Source: Enterococcus avium ATCC 14025
Lineage (GTDB): Bacteria > Bacillota > Bacilli > Lactobacillales > Enterococcaceae
DNA length: 64,000 nt
Direction: 5' to 3'
NCBI RefSeq assembly: GCF_000406965.1
Contig: NZ_KE136357.1
Coordinates: 87,174 to 151,173 of the forward strand
The position numbers and the translations under genes were made by a program. Shown here piece by piece: positions 17,470 through 25,739 of the stretch. Positions within the stretch are counted from its first letter, which is position 1. Each line of letters starts with the position of its first letter. The notes beneath the pieces were generated by a model. The model worked only from the letters and a program-made list of their open reading frames with translations. It ran no database searches and was not told where the DNA came from.

Positions 17470-17784
17470 TTAATTTTTACTAATCGCTATTATCTGCTTG
17501 AATACCTTGATTATATCTTCTCGTCTATCTAAAGAATTCAAATCATGAATTATTCTGCTGATATCATTATCATCCTTTTCGAAAGAGAAGAACGAAGGAT
17601 AATCAATATTGAAGGCTCTAATTATTTTATCAAGTGTTTCAATTTTTATATTTTCAATTTGTCCTCTTTCAATTTTTCCTAAATAGGATAGATCTAGTCC
17701 AGCTAACTCAGCCAAAAATTCCTGAGTCATTCCATTTTGTAAGCGTAACTCTTTTATTCTTGCAGCTACTTTTGAGCTAAGCAT
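17470..17784 (-). CDS. XRE-family transcriptional regulator
   Basis: A 104-residue protein with an N-terminal XRE helix-turn-helix (VAARIKELRLQNGMTQEFLAELAGLDLSYLGKIERG) and a C-terminal helical region. A GTG at 17793 is possible, but GAAAGG sits 11 bases before the ATG at 17784 and only 2 before the GTG. It is divergent from the zinc-ribbon protein gene, and the gap holds AGGTTT/AAACCT inverted repeats that look like its operators. XRE proteins of this size often control phage or plasmid genes. The target genes here are inferred from position only. Confidence 0.8.
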   Translation of the reverse strand: MLSSKVAARIKELRLQNGMTQEFLAELAGLDLSYLGKIERGQIENIKIETLDKIIRAFNIDYPSFFSFEKDDNDISRIIHDLNSLDRREDIIKVFKQIIAISKN

Positions 17785-17836
17785 CGGTCCCACAACCTTT
17801 CGTTAATTAAAGATTAAAGGTTTGTCTGTTGTTTTA

Positions 17837-17913
17837 TTAGGTCTTCAATAACCTAAAAATTCTCTTTTTTATATGAATAAAAGGTTTCTAAAAACCTATT
17901 TCTGTGCTATATT
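17837..17913 (+). promoter_or_regulatory. Paired inverted-repeat operators and a promoter
   Basis: Two related inverted repeats lie here: TTAGGT-N8-ACCTAA (17837-17856) and AGGTTT-CTAA-AAACCT (17882-17897). The second overlaps a weak -35 (TTTCTA, 17885-17890) set 17 bases from TATATT (17908-17913). Binding by the adjacent XRE protein would block the rightward promoter. Confidence 0.6.
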
Positions 17914-18046
17914 GATTTTGTAGTAATTGAAACGTGTCTCTTTTAGATTTTTTTGCATATAAGAGAATATAGGTAGAGCATTAAATTCAAAAATTAGACA
18001 TCGATTGATTATTAAAAAATTTGATCTTTTGTGAGGAGGACAACTG

Positions 18047-18628
18047 ATGGAAGAACATTCAATTAATTACAAAAGCATGAATTGTCTGGCTCTAATTAAA
18101 TTTGGACATCGAATAGGACACGGTTGGTATCGAATATTGGTAAAAGCTGAAAAGGAACTTAGCGAATTTGGTGTGTCGATTGAACGAGTAGAAAGAAAGC
18201 AAGGGATTCTTTCGCTTGTTACTGATTTAGAGCCAAGTGAACAGTCTTCTCAGATCCAAAATATCCTATATGAGGCAGAACTAGCTAGTGAAATGACTTG
18301 TGAATGGTGTGGCAACTATTCCGTTTCGCAAATATTTATTGATAAGGAACTTTTTACAATCTGTGAAGGGTGTGAAGAAAAATGTGAAAGTCTAGATGGT
18401 GTTGAAAAACGATTGCGTATGAATAATAGTCAGGATCTTGAAAAGGTAATTGTACGCATGAGCCTCGAAATCCAACGATTACAACATCAACTCGAACACT
18501 TTAAAATGGGGTGTAATCATTATAAGAAGAGAAGTGAAAAATTATCCGAAAGATTGAAAAATAATCGTAATGATTTTCATAAGAAAAAAATACAAGTTGT
18601 GACTTCAAAAGAAAAAAGGACTTATTAA
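18047..18628 (+). CDS. Unknown protein with a zinc ribbon and C-terminal coiled coil
   Basis: I do not recognise this 193-residue protein. It has a four-plus-cysteine zinc-ribbon-like motif (CEWC near residue 86 and CEGCEEKC near 105-112), a preceding domain starting MNCLALIKFGHRIGHGWYR, and a basic C-terminus predicted to be helical or coiled coil (about 125-180). GAGGAGG precedes the ATG. It is followed after 10 bases by the LysM protein gene, so the two are one operon behind the XRE operators. Zinc ribbon plus basic tail suggests nucleic-acid binding, which is inference only. Confidence 0.6.
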   Translation: MEEHSINYKSMNCLALIKFGHRIGHGWYRILVKAEKELSEFGVSIERVERKQGILSLVTDLEPSEQSSQIQNILYEAELASEMTCEWCGNYSVSQIFIDKELFTICEGCEEKCESLDGVEKRLRMNNSQDLEKVIVRMSLEIQRLQHQLEHFKMGCNHYKKRSEKLSERLKNNRNDFHKKKIQVVTSKEKRTY

Positions 18629-18638
18629 GGAGAGTATT

Positions 18639-19496
18639 ATGAAAAAGAGAAGAGATATAAAGCAGCAAACAGTTATTGAAAAAAGAAAAAATTTGGGTAA
18701 AAACCTTGGAAAGGGTTTAGCTTTAAGTGCTTTTACAATGGCAGGTGTACTCATATTAAAGGGACAAGACATACAAGCTTCAGAAATGGATGGTAAATGG
18801 GAAGCGCGATCGATTGAGCAAATCAAAAAGGATGTTGAAGGAAAAAAAGAATATACTATTGTTTGGGGAGACACGTTAAGCGGTATTTCTTTAGCAACGA
18901 ATGTCACAATGGAAAAATTAGCTTCATTGAATGGCATTGGAGATTACAACTTGATTTATGCAGGGAATAAGTTGGTGTTTGAAGGCAATGTCGTAACTGT
19001 TCAAGATCAAAATGGTGTAGTGACTGATCAACAACAAATTACGGAGTCGGATAAAATAGTTCCGAATCAACCGATTGGTGAGTCTGTAGGTCAGGCCTCG
19101 CCAGCTCCAAATATGTCAAATACACAGAACCAAACGAATGTCGCATCCTCTGATCCGGCTTCGACACCTTCTGGTAATGGTGAAAATAAAAATGACGGAA
19201 CAACAGGCAATGGAAGTTCATCTGGTGGAACAAATAATGGTGGAGTGGTGACTAATCCTACGCCAACTCCAACACCAGACCCTGATCCTACACCGACACC
19301 GACTCCAGAGCCACAAGTTCAATTCACAGTCTGGTTCTACGCTTATGAAGGTGATGATCAATCAAAGAATATCGAAAAAGGAAGTCGATTATTCTCAACA
19401 GAGGGTGAGGCAACAAGCTTTATTGATGGGTATGCGGATAGTTTGTTAATGGAAGGAATTGCTGGAAGTTATGGGGTAATGTCCTGGGAATCCTAG
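18639..19496 (+). CDS. Secreted LysM-domain protein
   Basis: A 285-residue exported protein. A basic N-terminus and hydrophobic segment (GLALSAFTMAGVLIL) end near IQASEMD. One LysM module follows (YTIVWGDTLSGISLATN...LIYAGNKLVF, about 72-114), which binds peptidoglycan or chitin-like glycans. A low-complexity Ser/Asn/Gly/Thr region leads to a TPTPTPDPDP-type linker (about 205-227) and a closing domain of about 60 residues (FTVWFYAYEGDDQSKN...) that I do not recognise. No catalytic domain is seen, so it is a wall-binding rather than lytic protein. It sits 10 bases after the zinc-ribbon gene. Confidence 0.8.
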   Translation: MKKRRDIKQQTVIEKRKNLGKNLGKGLALSAFTMAGVLILKGQDIQASEMDGKWEARSIEQIKKDVEGKKEYTIVWGDTLSGISLATNVTMEKLASLNGIGDYNLIYAGNKLVFEGNVVTVQDQNGVVTDQQQITESDKIVPNQPIGESVGQASPAPNMSNTQNQTNVASSDPASTPSGNGENKNDGTTGNGSSSGGTNNGGVVTNPTPTPTPDPDPTPTPTPEPQVQFTVWFYAYEGDDQSKNIEKGSRLFSTEGEATSFIDGYADSLLMEGIAGSYGVMSWES

Positions 19497-19509
19497 ATTG
19501 AAGTGAAAA

Positions 19510-19528
19510 CACTTATAAGGTATAAGTG
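19510..19528 (+). terminator. Hairpin abutting the IS1182-type end
   Basis: CACTTATA-AGG-TATAAGTG is a perfect 8-bp stem just after the LysM gene. Its right edge touches the terminal repeat of the IS remnant, which probably displaced any T-run. Confidence 0.55.
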
Positions 19529-19667
19529 CAGACTGTAAACAAAAGACGTCTCGAACTCGTAATTTGAGTTTGGGACGTCTTTTTATCTGATTTCTTTCGA
19601 AATTCAAGACAAATAAAGGCTACTTGCCTTTCCATAGCCAGGTGGCTAATTTCTTTAAATTCATTGC
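19529..19667 (-). mobile_element. Truncated right end of an IS1182-family element
   Basis: The terminal repeat CAGACTGTAAACAAA (19529-19543) differs by one base from that of the complete copy at 33757. The minus strand then carries the same end hairpin and the 3' end of the transposase gene (coding for MNLKKLATWLWKGK, then a stop) until similarity breaks at about 19667. Only the last 140 bases survive. It faces the IS256-type element, whose own arrival or later deletion may have removed the rest. Confidence 0.85.
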
Positions 19668-19790
19668 GGGGTTGTCAACTAAACTGTGGAAGTTAAATAG
19701 TTAAGAGTTTTTAACAACCCAAATTCTCTTGGCTATTTTTAAAATCAGATAAATTTTAATTGGACACATAGTTGAATAAACCTACCGTTG

Positions 19791-21024
19791 TTATGGAAGG
19801 TAAATCGCATACTTTTCAATTCTAGAGGAGAAGGTCTCGTTGATCATTAACTGATTAAGCACCATAGCCCAGTTTTGGATTTGACCACCTGACCACTTCG
19901 CGTGTAATTCTTTCGTGCGTAAATAAAGTAGTTTTAGGAGTGCATTCTCATTAGAGAATGCTCCTTTTTTTGTGACTTTTCTGAAGCTAGAGTGAACACT
20001 TTCAACCGCATTGGTAGTGGACATAATTTTTCGAATGGCACTACCATAATCAAATAATTGTTCAATATGTGCAAAATTCCGTTTCCAGACATCTACAGCA
20101 CCAGAATAATGAGACCACCGATTTTGAAAACTGTCAAAAGTAGCATGTGCAGCGTTTAGAGACGAAGCACCGTAGAACTTTTTCATATCTCGGCAGACTT
20201 CCTTATAGTCCCTACTTGGAATATAACGCAATGCATTTCGAACAAGATGAACAATACAACGCTGAACAATTACCGATGGAAAGATCGCTTTTGCGCCTTC
20301 TTCAAGACTAGAAACCCCATTCATAGAAATGAAAAGGACCTCTTCGACATCACCTGCTTTCAATTCATCGAACACTTGCATCCAGCGATTTTTAGATTCT
20401 GTTTGATTTAACCATAAACTTAAAATTTCCTTATTTCCTTTGAGATCATAGCCAAGAATGGTGAATACAGCACATTCTTTGGTTTCATAATTTTCTTGTA
20501 AAGTAACATACATACAATCAACGAATAGAAAGGCATAGCACTTGGCTAGGGGGCGGCGGGCTTGCCATTCTTCCAATTCAGGTAGAATAGCGTCAGTGAT
20601 ATCTGAAATTATTACATGGGAAATATCAAAGCCATAAATATCTTCGACGGTTGCGGCAATATCTCGTTGACTCATTCCTCGTGCATACATGGAAAGAACC
20701 TTCCCTTCGATATCGGAGACATCTCGTTTTCGCTTATGAATTAACTCTGATTCAAAGGGAACATCAATAGCTACTTCACTAAAACTGGTTTTAAGCGTTT
20801 TATTTCCATAGCCATTTCGACGGTTATCGTGTTCCTTAGGCTCTTTAGAATGGACATCATAACCTAAATGGTTATTCAATTCTCCTTGAAGCATTTTTTC
20901 AAATAAGGGACCCAAACACCTCTTTCAAAGCATCTTGCATGTCATCGACAGATTCAGGTTGATAGGCATTCAGAATGGATTTAGCTAACTTTTCGGCATC
21001 AGGATTTCTTTTCTTTCTGCAACT
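19791..21024 (-). pseudogene. IS256-family transposase, frameshifted and catalytically altered
   Basis: The 374-residue main frame (19791-20915) is an IS256/Mutator-type transposase (FLFVDCMYVTL, LGYDLKGNKEIL, VQRCIVHLVRN, TTNAVESVHSSFRK). Its N-terminus is in another frame: RNPDAEKLAKSILN to DALKEVFG is encoded at about 20925-21015, with one extra T in GGGTCCC near 20911 breaking the frame. In the DDE triad, Asp133 and Glu305 are present, but the second Asp is replaced by Asn (FISMNGVSS, Asn199). No start codon or left terminal repeat is seen because the upstream DNA is an IS5-type remnant. The element should be dead. Confidence 0.85.
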
Positions 21025-21433
21025 TCAATTTGTTCTAACAAATGGATTGCTGAAATGGCATTTTTCGTTTGTCTTTCATATAAAAAGAAGACAAGTGGAT
21101 TTCCTAAACCATCTATCAATGCATGAATTTTCGTTGTTTTCCGTCACAGGTATTACCAATATGCTGTTTCACATTGCTCAGTTTGCCATATTTTTCACAT
21201 GCATTAGGTTGATCAGCTTTTATTTATGTAGAGTCGATGCTGATATTGTTGCTTTCGCTTAAAGAATTAGAAAGATTGCTATTAATAAACCACTGTCTCT
21301 TAAGAATAAAAGCGAGTGTAGACAATTTTCTGAAAATCGTATCGGTCTTCTGGTAGGCCACACAGATACGAGCGCTCCAATTAACCTGAACATATCGCAT
21401 CTTTGCGGAGTTTTCAGATATGTCATAGTTCAT
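21000..21433 (-). pseudogene. Decayed IS5-family transposase remnant
   Basis: Minus-strand pieces read in succession resemble an IS5-type transposase: a first part ending SESNNISIDST then a stop (TAA near 21224-21226), IKADQPNACEKYGKLSNVKQ after it in the same frame, then KIHALIDGLGNPLVFF and AISAIHLLEQIEVAERKEIL after a frameshift. The DST...IK...G...KIHAL pattern around a catalytic Asp fits the family. Its 3' end merges into the IS256-type N-terminus at about 21000-21025, so the two elements are recombined. Confidence 0.65.
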
Positions 21434-21662
21434 TTTAAAATATTTTTTTACAAATTACCTAAAGTGTTCATAGACATAAATATTAATTAAAATAACGTAT
21501 AGTGATTAATTAACGAAGCTTTTTCAAGGATAATCATCCTTGTTGAAGAGAAAAAAATCCTATTTTTAAATTCATAAAGAAATGAAAATTTTGTTTTTGT
21601 TGAAAAGAAAAAAATACAAGAAGAACAAGGAATAGAAAATGTAGATGACTCTGTAGGAATCA

Positions 21663-21712
21663 TTGACTTAATTCTATTTTTGGTGTAACTTTTATATTAA
21701 TATAAAAGTTAC
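21663..21712 (+). promoter_or_regulatory. 28-bp perfect palindrome overlapping a promoter
   Basis: GTAACTTTTATATT (21685-21698) is followed at once by its exact reverse complement (21699-21712). A -35 TTGACT (21663-21668) lies 17 bases before TAACTT (21686-21691), so the palindrome would cover the -10 and the transcription start. It ends 18 bases before the downstream gene, consistent with autoregulation. Confidence 0.7.
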
Positions 21713-21730
21713 AGTGAATGAGGAATGGAA

Positions 21731-22594
21731 ATGAACAATGAGGATAAATCGAAAAAGAAAAGTGCCTATAGTCTATTAGTCCAATTATCCAAAAAAATTG
21801 AAGCAGACATAGAAGAAAATGGTACTAATTATGACGCACTTTACATGGTAATGCTCTCATGGGAGGAAGAGGCAAAACGGCAAAAAGAAATTGTTAATCG
21901 TTTAAGGATAACAGCTAAAAATAATAAAGAGAATTTTGGAAAACTAAAAGAACACAATCGGAAAGCAAATGAAGAAATAAAAAATTTGAAAAGTGTATAT
22001 TTAGAGTCAGAAAAAGAAAAGCAAAATCTGAGGCTGGAGTACGAAAAGGCGAAGAAGAGAATAAAAGAGTTGGAGAAAATAAGTAAAGAAGAATTAGAAT
22101 ATTACCGTAGAGATTTGGATCTAGATGATCAACTTAATAAAAAGAAAAGATATCTTGAGGAAAAAGAGCATGCTATTGATCAAAAAATTAATAACTCTGC
22201 TCTTGTTCACAATAGAAAAATTAATAAGTTAAATAAGGAGGTAATTGATCTGAAGAACACTATTAAAGAGCTAAAAGAAATAAGACCATTTATTTACCAG
22301 AAAAGGCGGGAGAAGAAAGAGTTAACTTCAGAAATGAAGGAAAAAAAGCGAGAGGAATTACGTGGTAAACGAGGCGGAAGTCAATTAACGGATAAACAAA
22401 TAGAACGCTTGTTACTTATTTATAAAAATAGAAAGCAAATTCCTGTAGCTCAGGCAATTAGTAAGTTGGCTATTTCACGTAGAACCTATTACAGAGTGAT
22501 CAATTTAGATTACACTTATGAGAAAACTAGGAATAGGATTAGAAAAATTGCTGACAAACTGGGGATAGTTTTACCTGAAAAGAAAAAAGAATAA
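21731..22594 (+). CDS. Coiled-coil protein with a resolvase-type helix-turn-helix
   Basis: I do not recognise this 287-residue protein as a named family. Most of it (about 50-195) is highly charged and heptad-like, predicting a long coiled coil. The C-terminus (about 212-260) is a helix-turn-helix like that of DNA invertases: GGSQLTDKQIERLLLIY, then VAQAISKLAISRRTYYRVI. ATGs occur at 21725 and 21731; GAGGA fits the second better (6 bases). A 28-bp palindrome precedes it. It could be a DNA-organising, partition-like or replication-accessory protein; the catalytic domain of a resolvase is absent. Confidence 0.6.
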   Translation: MNNEDKSKKKSAYSLLVQLSKKIEADIEENGTNYDALYMVMLSWEEEAKRQKEIVNRLRITAKNNKENFGKLKEHNRKANEEIKNLKSVYLESEKEKQNLRLEYEKAKKRIKELEKISKEELEYYRRDLDLDDQLNKKKRYLEEKEHAIDQKINNSALVHNRKINKLNKEVIDLKNTIKELKEIRPFIYQKRREKKELTSEMKEKKREELRGKRGGSQLTDKQIERLLLIYKNRKQIPVAQAISKLAISRRTYYRVINLDYTYEKTRNRIRKIADKLGIVLPEKKKE

Positions 22595-22997
22595 TTGAAA
22601 AGATTTAGATGCTATTGATTCTTGACGTATATAAAATGGTTTTATCTCAGAAAACAGAAGGATTTTTGGTTAATTTAGTGTATAGTAATGAAGTTAAAAC
22701 CAGTCTGATTATAATAAGCTGCGAAGATTCGAACATTCTTGTTAACATCTATCTTACCGAGTTTTCAACCAACCTTGGAGGGACCATACAGAGCCTTTTA
22801 CTTGTAAAATGAAAATTGAATATATTTCCTAAAGGAGTATTCCAAAAGCTGCGGAAATTTTTCGGGGCTTTTTGATATGGGTTCGATCATCTTTTTCTCG
22901 GACTAATCCAAACAAATATTTTGTAAAATTTGGTGCGTTTAACTGGCTATAAAAGAGGTGCATCTATAGAAGCACCTCATGACACGAATGGAATAAG
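22595..22997. other. Intergenic region with two hairpins
   Basis: No gene is supported. An imperfect hairpin with AAAGCTGCGGAAA (22845-22857) and a T-run resembles the arylsulfotransferase terminator at 17276. GAGGTGC (22955-22961) with GCACCTC (22972-22978) is a good minus-strand terminator for the SorC gene. A 67-codon open frame at 22609-22812 lacks a ribosome site and is not called. Confidence 0.5.
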
Positions 22998-23945
22998 TTA
23001 TAGTTCTGCTTTTAGGATTTGTTTGGCGATGACATCTGTAGTGATCAGATCAGTAATCAGATGATTGACACAAGAATAATAAACACCGGACCATTTATCC
23101 TCATGATACGCCAATGCCACAACCTGCGGAATTTTCTTAAGATCTTCAATACTAATACCAATGACATTTGTGTTGGTGTCATGGTCGACCTCCACACCGT
23201 TTTTATCAAAAAATCGGGAATTCATGTCACCAACAACGTGCAAATCCTCCAACTCCTTAATATCCGTTTTGGTAATATAGCCAATTTCTTCCATAGTGTT
23301 GATGTGGTAAGGCGAGGAGATACTGACAATTGCCATATCAACTTGCTTGGCCTCGTCTAAAATTTCACGAATATATTCATTGTTTTCAAACTCAGAACGA
23401 ATGGTGGAATTGCTTACTAGGGCAGGGGTGTATAAATATTTTGATGAGCTTCTTGTCTTACGTGCGAATTCATAACACAGCTGATTGGAATGAATATCAA
23501 AATTGTTTATCCCCATCCCTCCGATGAGCGGAATAAAAACCTTATCAGAATAGGATTCAAAAGGAAACTGAGTGACTAAGGATTTGATTGATTTCCCCCA
23601 AGAGAGCCCGATTGATTGAACGTTTTCGATCTTCCCCTTAATTGCCAGAGCGGCTGTTTGTCCTAAAACTTTTTCTATTTCTGAAGCAGATAAATTATTC
23701 GTATCAATAACAGTTGCGGATTTTAAACCAAACTTTTCTTCTAGTTTATTTTCGAGTTCAACAGAGTAGACTTCTTCACTATTAAAGAAAAATTCGATAA
23801 ATCCTTGGTTTCTTGCGGCGACTAGCCATTTGGAAATGAGCGATCTAGAAACGCCTAGTTTCTTTGATATTTGTACTTGTGTTAAGCCTTCTTTGTAATA
23901 GAGGGTAGCTACTTTGATTAAATTTCGTTCTTCAGATTTATTCAT
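22998..23945 (-). CDS. SorC-family transcriptional regulator
   Basis: A 315-residue sugar-responsive regulator. The N-terminus has a helix-turn-helix (EGLTQVQISKKLGVSRSLISKWLVAAR, about 19-45), followed by a SorC/DeoR-type sugar-phosphate-binding domain (IGLSWGKSIKSL, IPLIGGMG, HSNQLCYEFARKT, MEEIGYIT). It is divergent from the glucitol-type PTS operon, with a TGACAC-N5-GTGTCA repeat in the gap. A second regulator with the same landmarks (IPLIGGMG, HSNQLC, TMEEIGYLT) closes that operon. SorC regulators sense the phosphorylated substrate; the ligand here is unknown. Confidence 0.88.
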   Translation of the reverse strand: MNKSEERNLIKVATLYYKEGLTQVQISKKLGVSRSLISKWLVAARNQGFIEFFFNSEEVYSVELENKLEEKFGLKSATVIDTNNLSASEIEKVLGQTAALAIKGKIENVQSIGLSWGKSIKSLVTQFPFESYSDKVFIPLIGGMGINNFDIHSNQLCYEFARKTRSSSKYLYTPALVSNSTIRSEFENNEYIREILDEAKQVDMAIVSISSPYHINTMEEIGYITKTDIKELEDLHVVGDMNSRFFDKNGVEVDHDTNTNVIGISIEDLKKIPQVVALAYHEDKWSGVYYSCVNHLITDLITTDVIAKQILKAEL

Positions 23946-24031
23946 TAAAAAACCTCCTTTTCAATAACACCGTTTAATCCTTTCTTTGATTTTATACCAA
24001 AATCGATTAAAAAAAAAGATTAAAATCCCAA

Positions 24032-24095
24032 TTGACATCTTTTGTGTCACCTGCTATTATGAACTCGATCATATCGGATGACACAATTCGTGTCA
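24032..24095 (+). promoter_or_regulatory. Promoter and operator of the glucitol-type PTS operon
   Basis: TTGACA (24032-24037), a 17-base spacer and TATTAT (24055-24060) form a near-consensus promoter. The perfect inverted repeat TGACAC-N5-GTGTCA (24079-24095) lies just after the expected start of transcription, and a further GTGTCA half-site (24044-24049) lies in the promoter spacer. Looping or cooperative repression by one or both SorC regulators is plausible. Confidence 0.75.
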
Positions 24096-24146
24096 AATGA
24101 TATGAAATCGCGCGCGCGTATCAAATTCTACAACAGGAGGAAGGTT

Positions 24147-24680
24147 ATGGATTTTTTAGTTAAGTTATCAGACGGTTTTATTGGGATGTTTCAAGCAGGT
24201 GCTGAAACGTTTGTTGGTTTTCTGACAGGAATCATTCCACTGCTGATTACGTTGATTCTTTTTATAAACGCTTTGATCAAGATTATCGGCGAGGAAAGAG
24301 TTTTCGGATTTATGCAGATGTGCACGAAGTTTTTTGTTCTAAGATATACATTAATTCCATTCTTAGCTTGTTTTTTCCTGACAAATCCGATGTGCTACAC
24401 ATTCGGTCGATTTTTGAAGGAGGAGCATAAGGCTGCTTACTATGATTCAACTGTCTCTATGCTTCATCCGATTGTCGGATTATTTCCTCATGCGAATGCT
24501 GCTGAACTTTTTGTCTATTTAGGAGTTGCTCAAGGTTTCGCGAAAGTTGGTAGTCAAAGTGAACTAGGGCTGAGATATCTTCTGGCGGGCTTTGTAGTCA
24601 TTCTTATTCGCGGTGTGATCACCGAACGAATTGTTGCCATTTTATCAAGTCGAGATAAGAAAAAAGCAGTCAATGCTTAG
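24147..24680 (+). CDS. Glucitol/sorbitol-type PTS EIIC subunit (GutA/SrlA type)
   Basis: A 177-residue membrane protein matching the N-terminal EIIC half of glucitol PTS permeases, which are split over two polypeptides. Signatures are DGFIGMFQAGAETFVGFLTGIIPLL near the start, FLTNPMCYTFGRFLKEEHKAAYYDS and LFPHANAAELFVYLG. The frame extends to 24078, but AGGAGGAAGG sits just before the ATG at 24147, which matches family length. It opens the operon and is followed after 21 bases by the EIIB-containing subunit. Confidence 0.9.
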   Translation: MDFLVKLSDGFIGMFQAGAETFVGFLTGIIPLLITLILFINALIKIIGEERVFGFMQMCTKFFVLRYTLIPFLACFFLTNPMCYTFGRFLKEEHKAAYYDSTVSMLHPIVGLFPHANAAELFVYLGVAQGFAKVGSQSELGLRYLLAGFVVILIRGVITERIVAILSSRDKKKAVNA

Positions 24681-24701
24681 ACCGAACGCGGAGGGGAAAA
24701 A

Positions 24702-25718
24702 ATGAGTAAAAAAGTGATTGTTCATAAAGGAAAGGGCGGATGGGGCGGCCCATTAACTCTTACTCCTGACCATAAGAAACGATATGTGATCAGCGTTACA
24801 GGTGGAGGAATTCATCCGGTGGCTGAGAAAATTGCTGAATTAACGGGAACAACAGCCGTTGATGCTTTTAAAAATCCAGTTGAAAAGGAAGAAACGCTTG
24901 CGGCAGTGATTGATTGTGGCGGAACAGCCCGTTGCGGTACCTATCCGCGAATGAGGATTCCGACAGTCAATGTTAAATTGCAAGCGCCTTCTGGACCGCT
25001 AGCGAAATTTATGACTGAAGATATTTTTGTCTCAGGAACGACTATCAATGATCTTGAGTTAGTCAATGGTGACGGTACTGAAGACGCTGTTGTTGAAGAA
25101 ATCAAAACAGAACCGATGGCTTCGACTGTGGAAGAAATGCCGAAGGAACAAGCAACAACCGAATCCAACGGCAACGGAAATGAGAAGAAGGGCTTCATTG
25201 GGTTCATTGACAAAATCGGTCGAGCAGCCGGCAACTTCATTAATATTATGTATCAAGCAGGTCGAGAAACGATTGATACAGTGATGACGAACATTCTGCC
25301 GTTTATGGCGTTTGTTGCTACGTTAATCGGAATCATTAATTATACTGGCATCGGTGATTTGATTGCGAAGGTCTTGTCACCGCTCGCGGGAAGCTTGATT
25401 GGTTTAGTAATTTTGGGTTTGATTACTAGTTTGCCATTTCTATCACCATTGTTGGCGCCGGGGGCTGTCATTGCTGCGGTAATCGGACTTTTGATCGGGA
25501 CGGAAATTGCCAATGGAACGATCCCGCCCCACTATGCGTTACCTGCGTTATTTGCAATCAACTCGCAGGTTGGTTGTGATTTCGCGCCTGTTGGAATGAC
25601 TTTGGGAGAAGCTGATCCTGATACGATTTCTACCGGTGTTCCAGCAATTTTATTTTCACGTGTGATTACAGGTCCATTGGCGGTCGTTGTGGCCTATTTC
25701 ATGTCATTTGGACTTTAA
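24702..25718 (+). CDS. Glucitol/sorbitol-type PTS EIIB-EIIC subunit (GutE/SrlE type)
   Basis: The second glucitol PTS subunit, 338 residues: an N-terminal EIIB with the phospho-cysteine motif IDCGGTARCGTYPRMR (about 70-85), a linker rich in Glu and Thr (about 125-165), and a C-terminal membrane domain (GRAAGNFINIMYQAGRETIDTVMTNILPF, FLSPLLAPGA, SQVGCDFAPVGMTLG). With the preceding subunit and the EIIA gene at 29503 it makes a complete transporter. Glucitol PTSs also serve related polyols, so the substrate need not be sorbitol. Confidence 0.9.
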   Translation: MSKKVIVHKGKGGWGGPLTLTPDHKKRYVISVTGGGIHPVAEKIAELTGTTAVDAFKNPVEKEETLAAVIDCGGTARCGTYPRMRIPTVNVKLQAPSGPLAKFMTEDIFVSGTTINDLELVNGDGTEDAVVEEIKTEPMASTVEEMPKEQATTESNGNGNEKKGFIGFIDKIGRAAGNFINIMYQAGRETIDTVMTNILPFMAFVATLIGIINYTGIGDLIAKVLSPLAGSLIGLVILGLITSLPFLSPLLAPGAVIAAVIGLLIGTEIANGTIPPHYALPALFAINSQVGCDFAPVGMTLGEADPDTISTGVPAILFSRVITGPLAVVVAYFMSFGL

Positions 25719-25739
25719 AAAAAATTAGAGGTGAGTAAA

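Noticed and set aside
22609..22812. 67-codon plus-strand open frame
   Set aside because: No Shine-Dalgarno sequence and no recognisable domain; treated as chance in AT-rich DNA.
24107..24119. CG-alternating tract (CGCGCGCG) in the leader of the glucitol-type operon
   Set aside because: Unusual locally, but too short to claim Z-DNA or a regulatory role.
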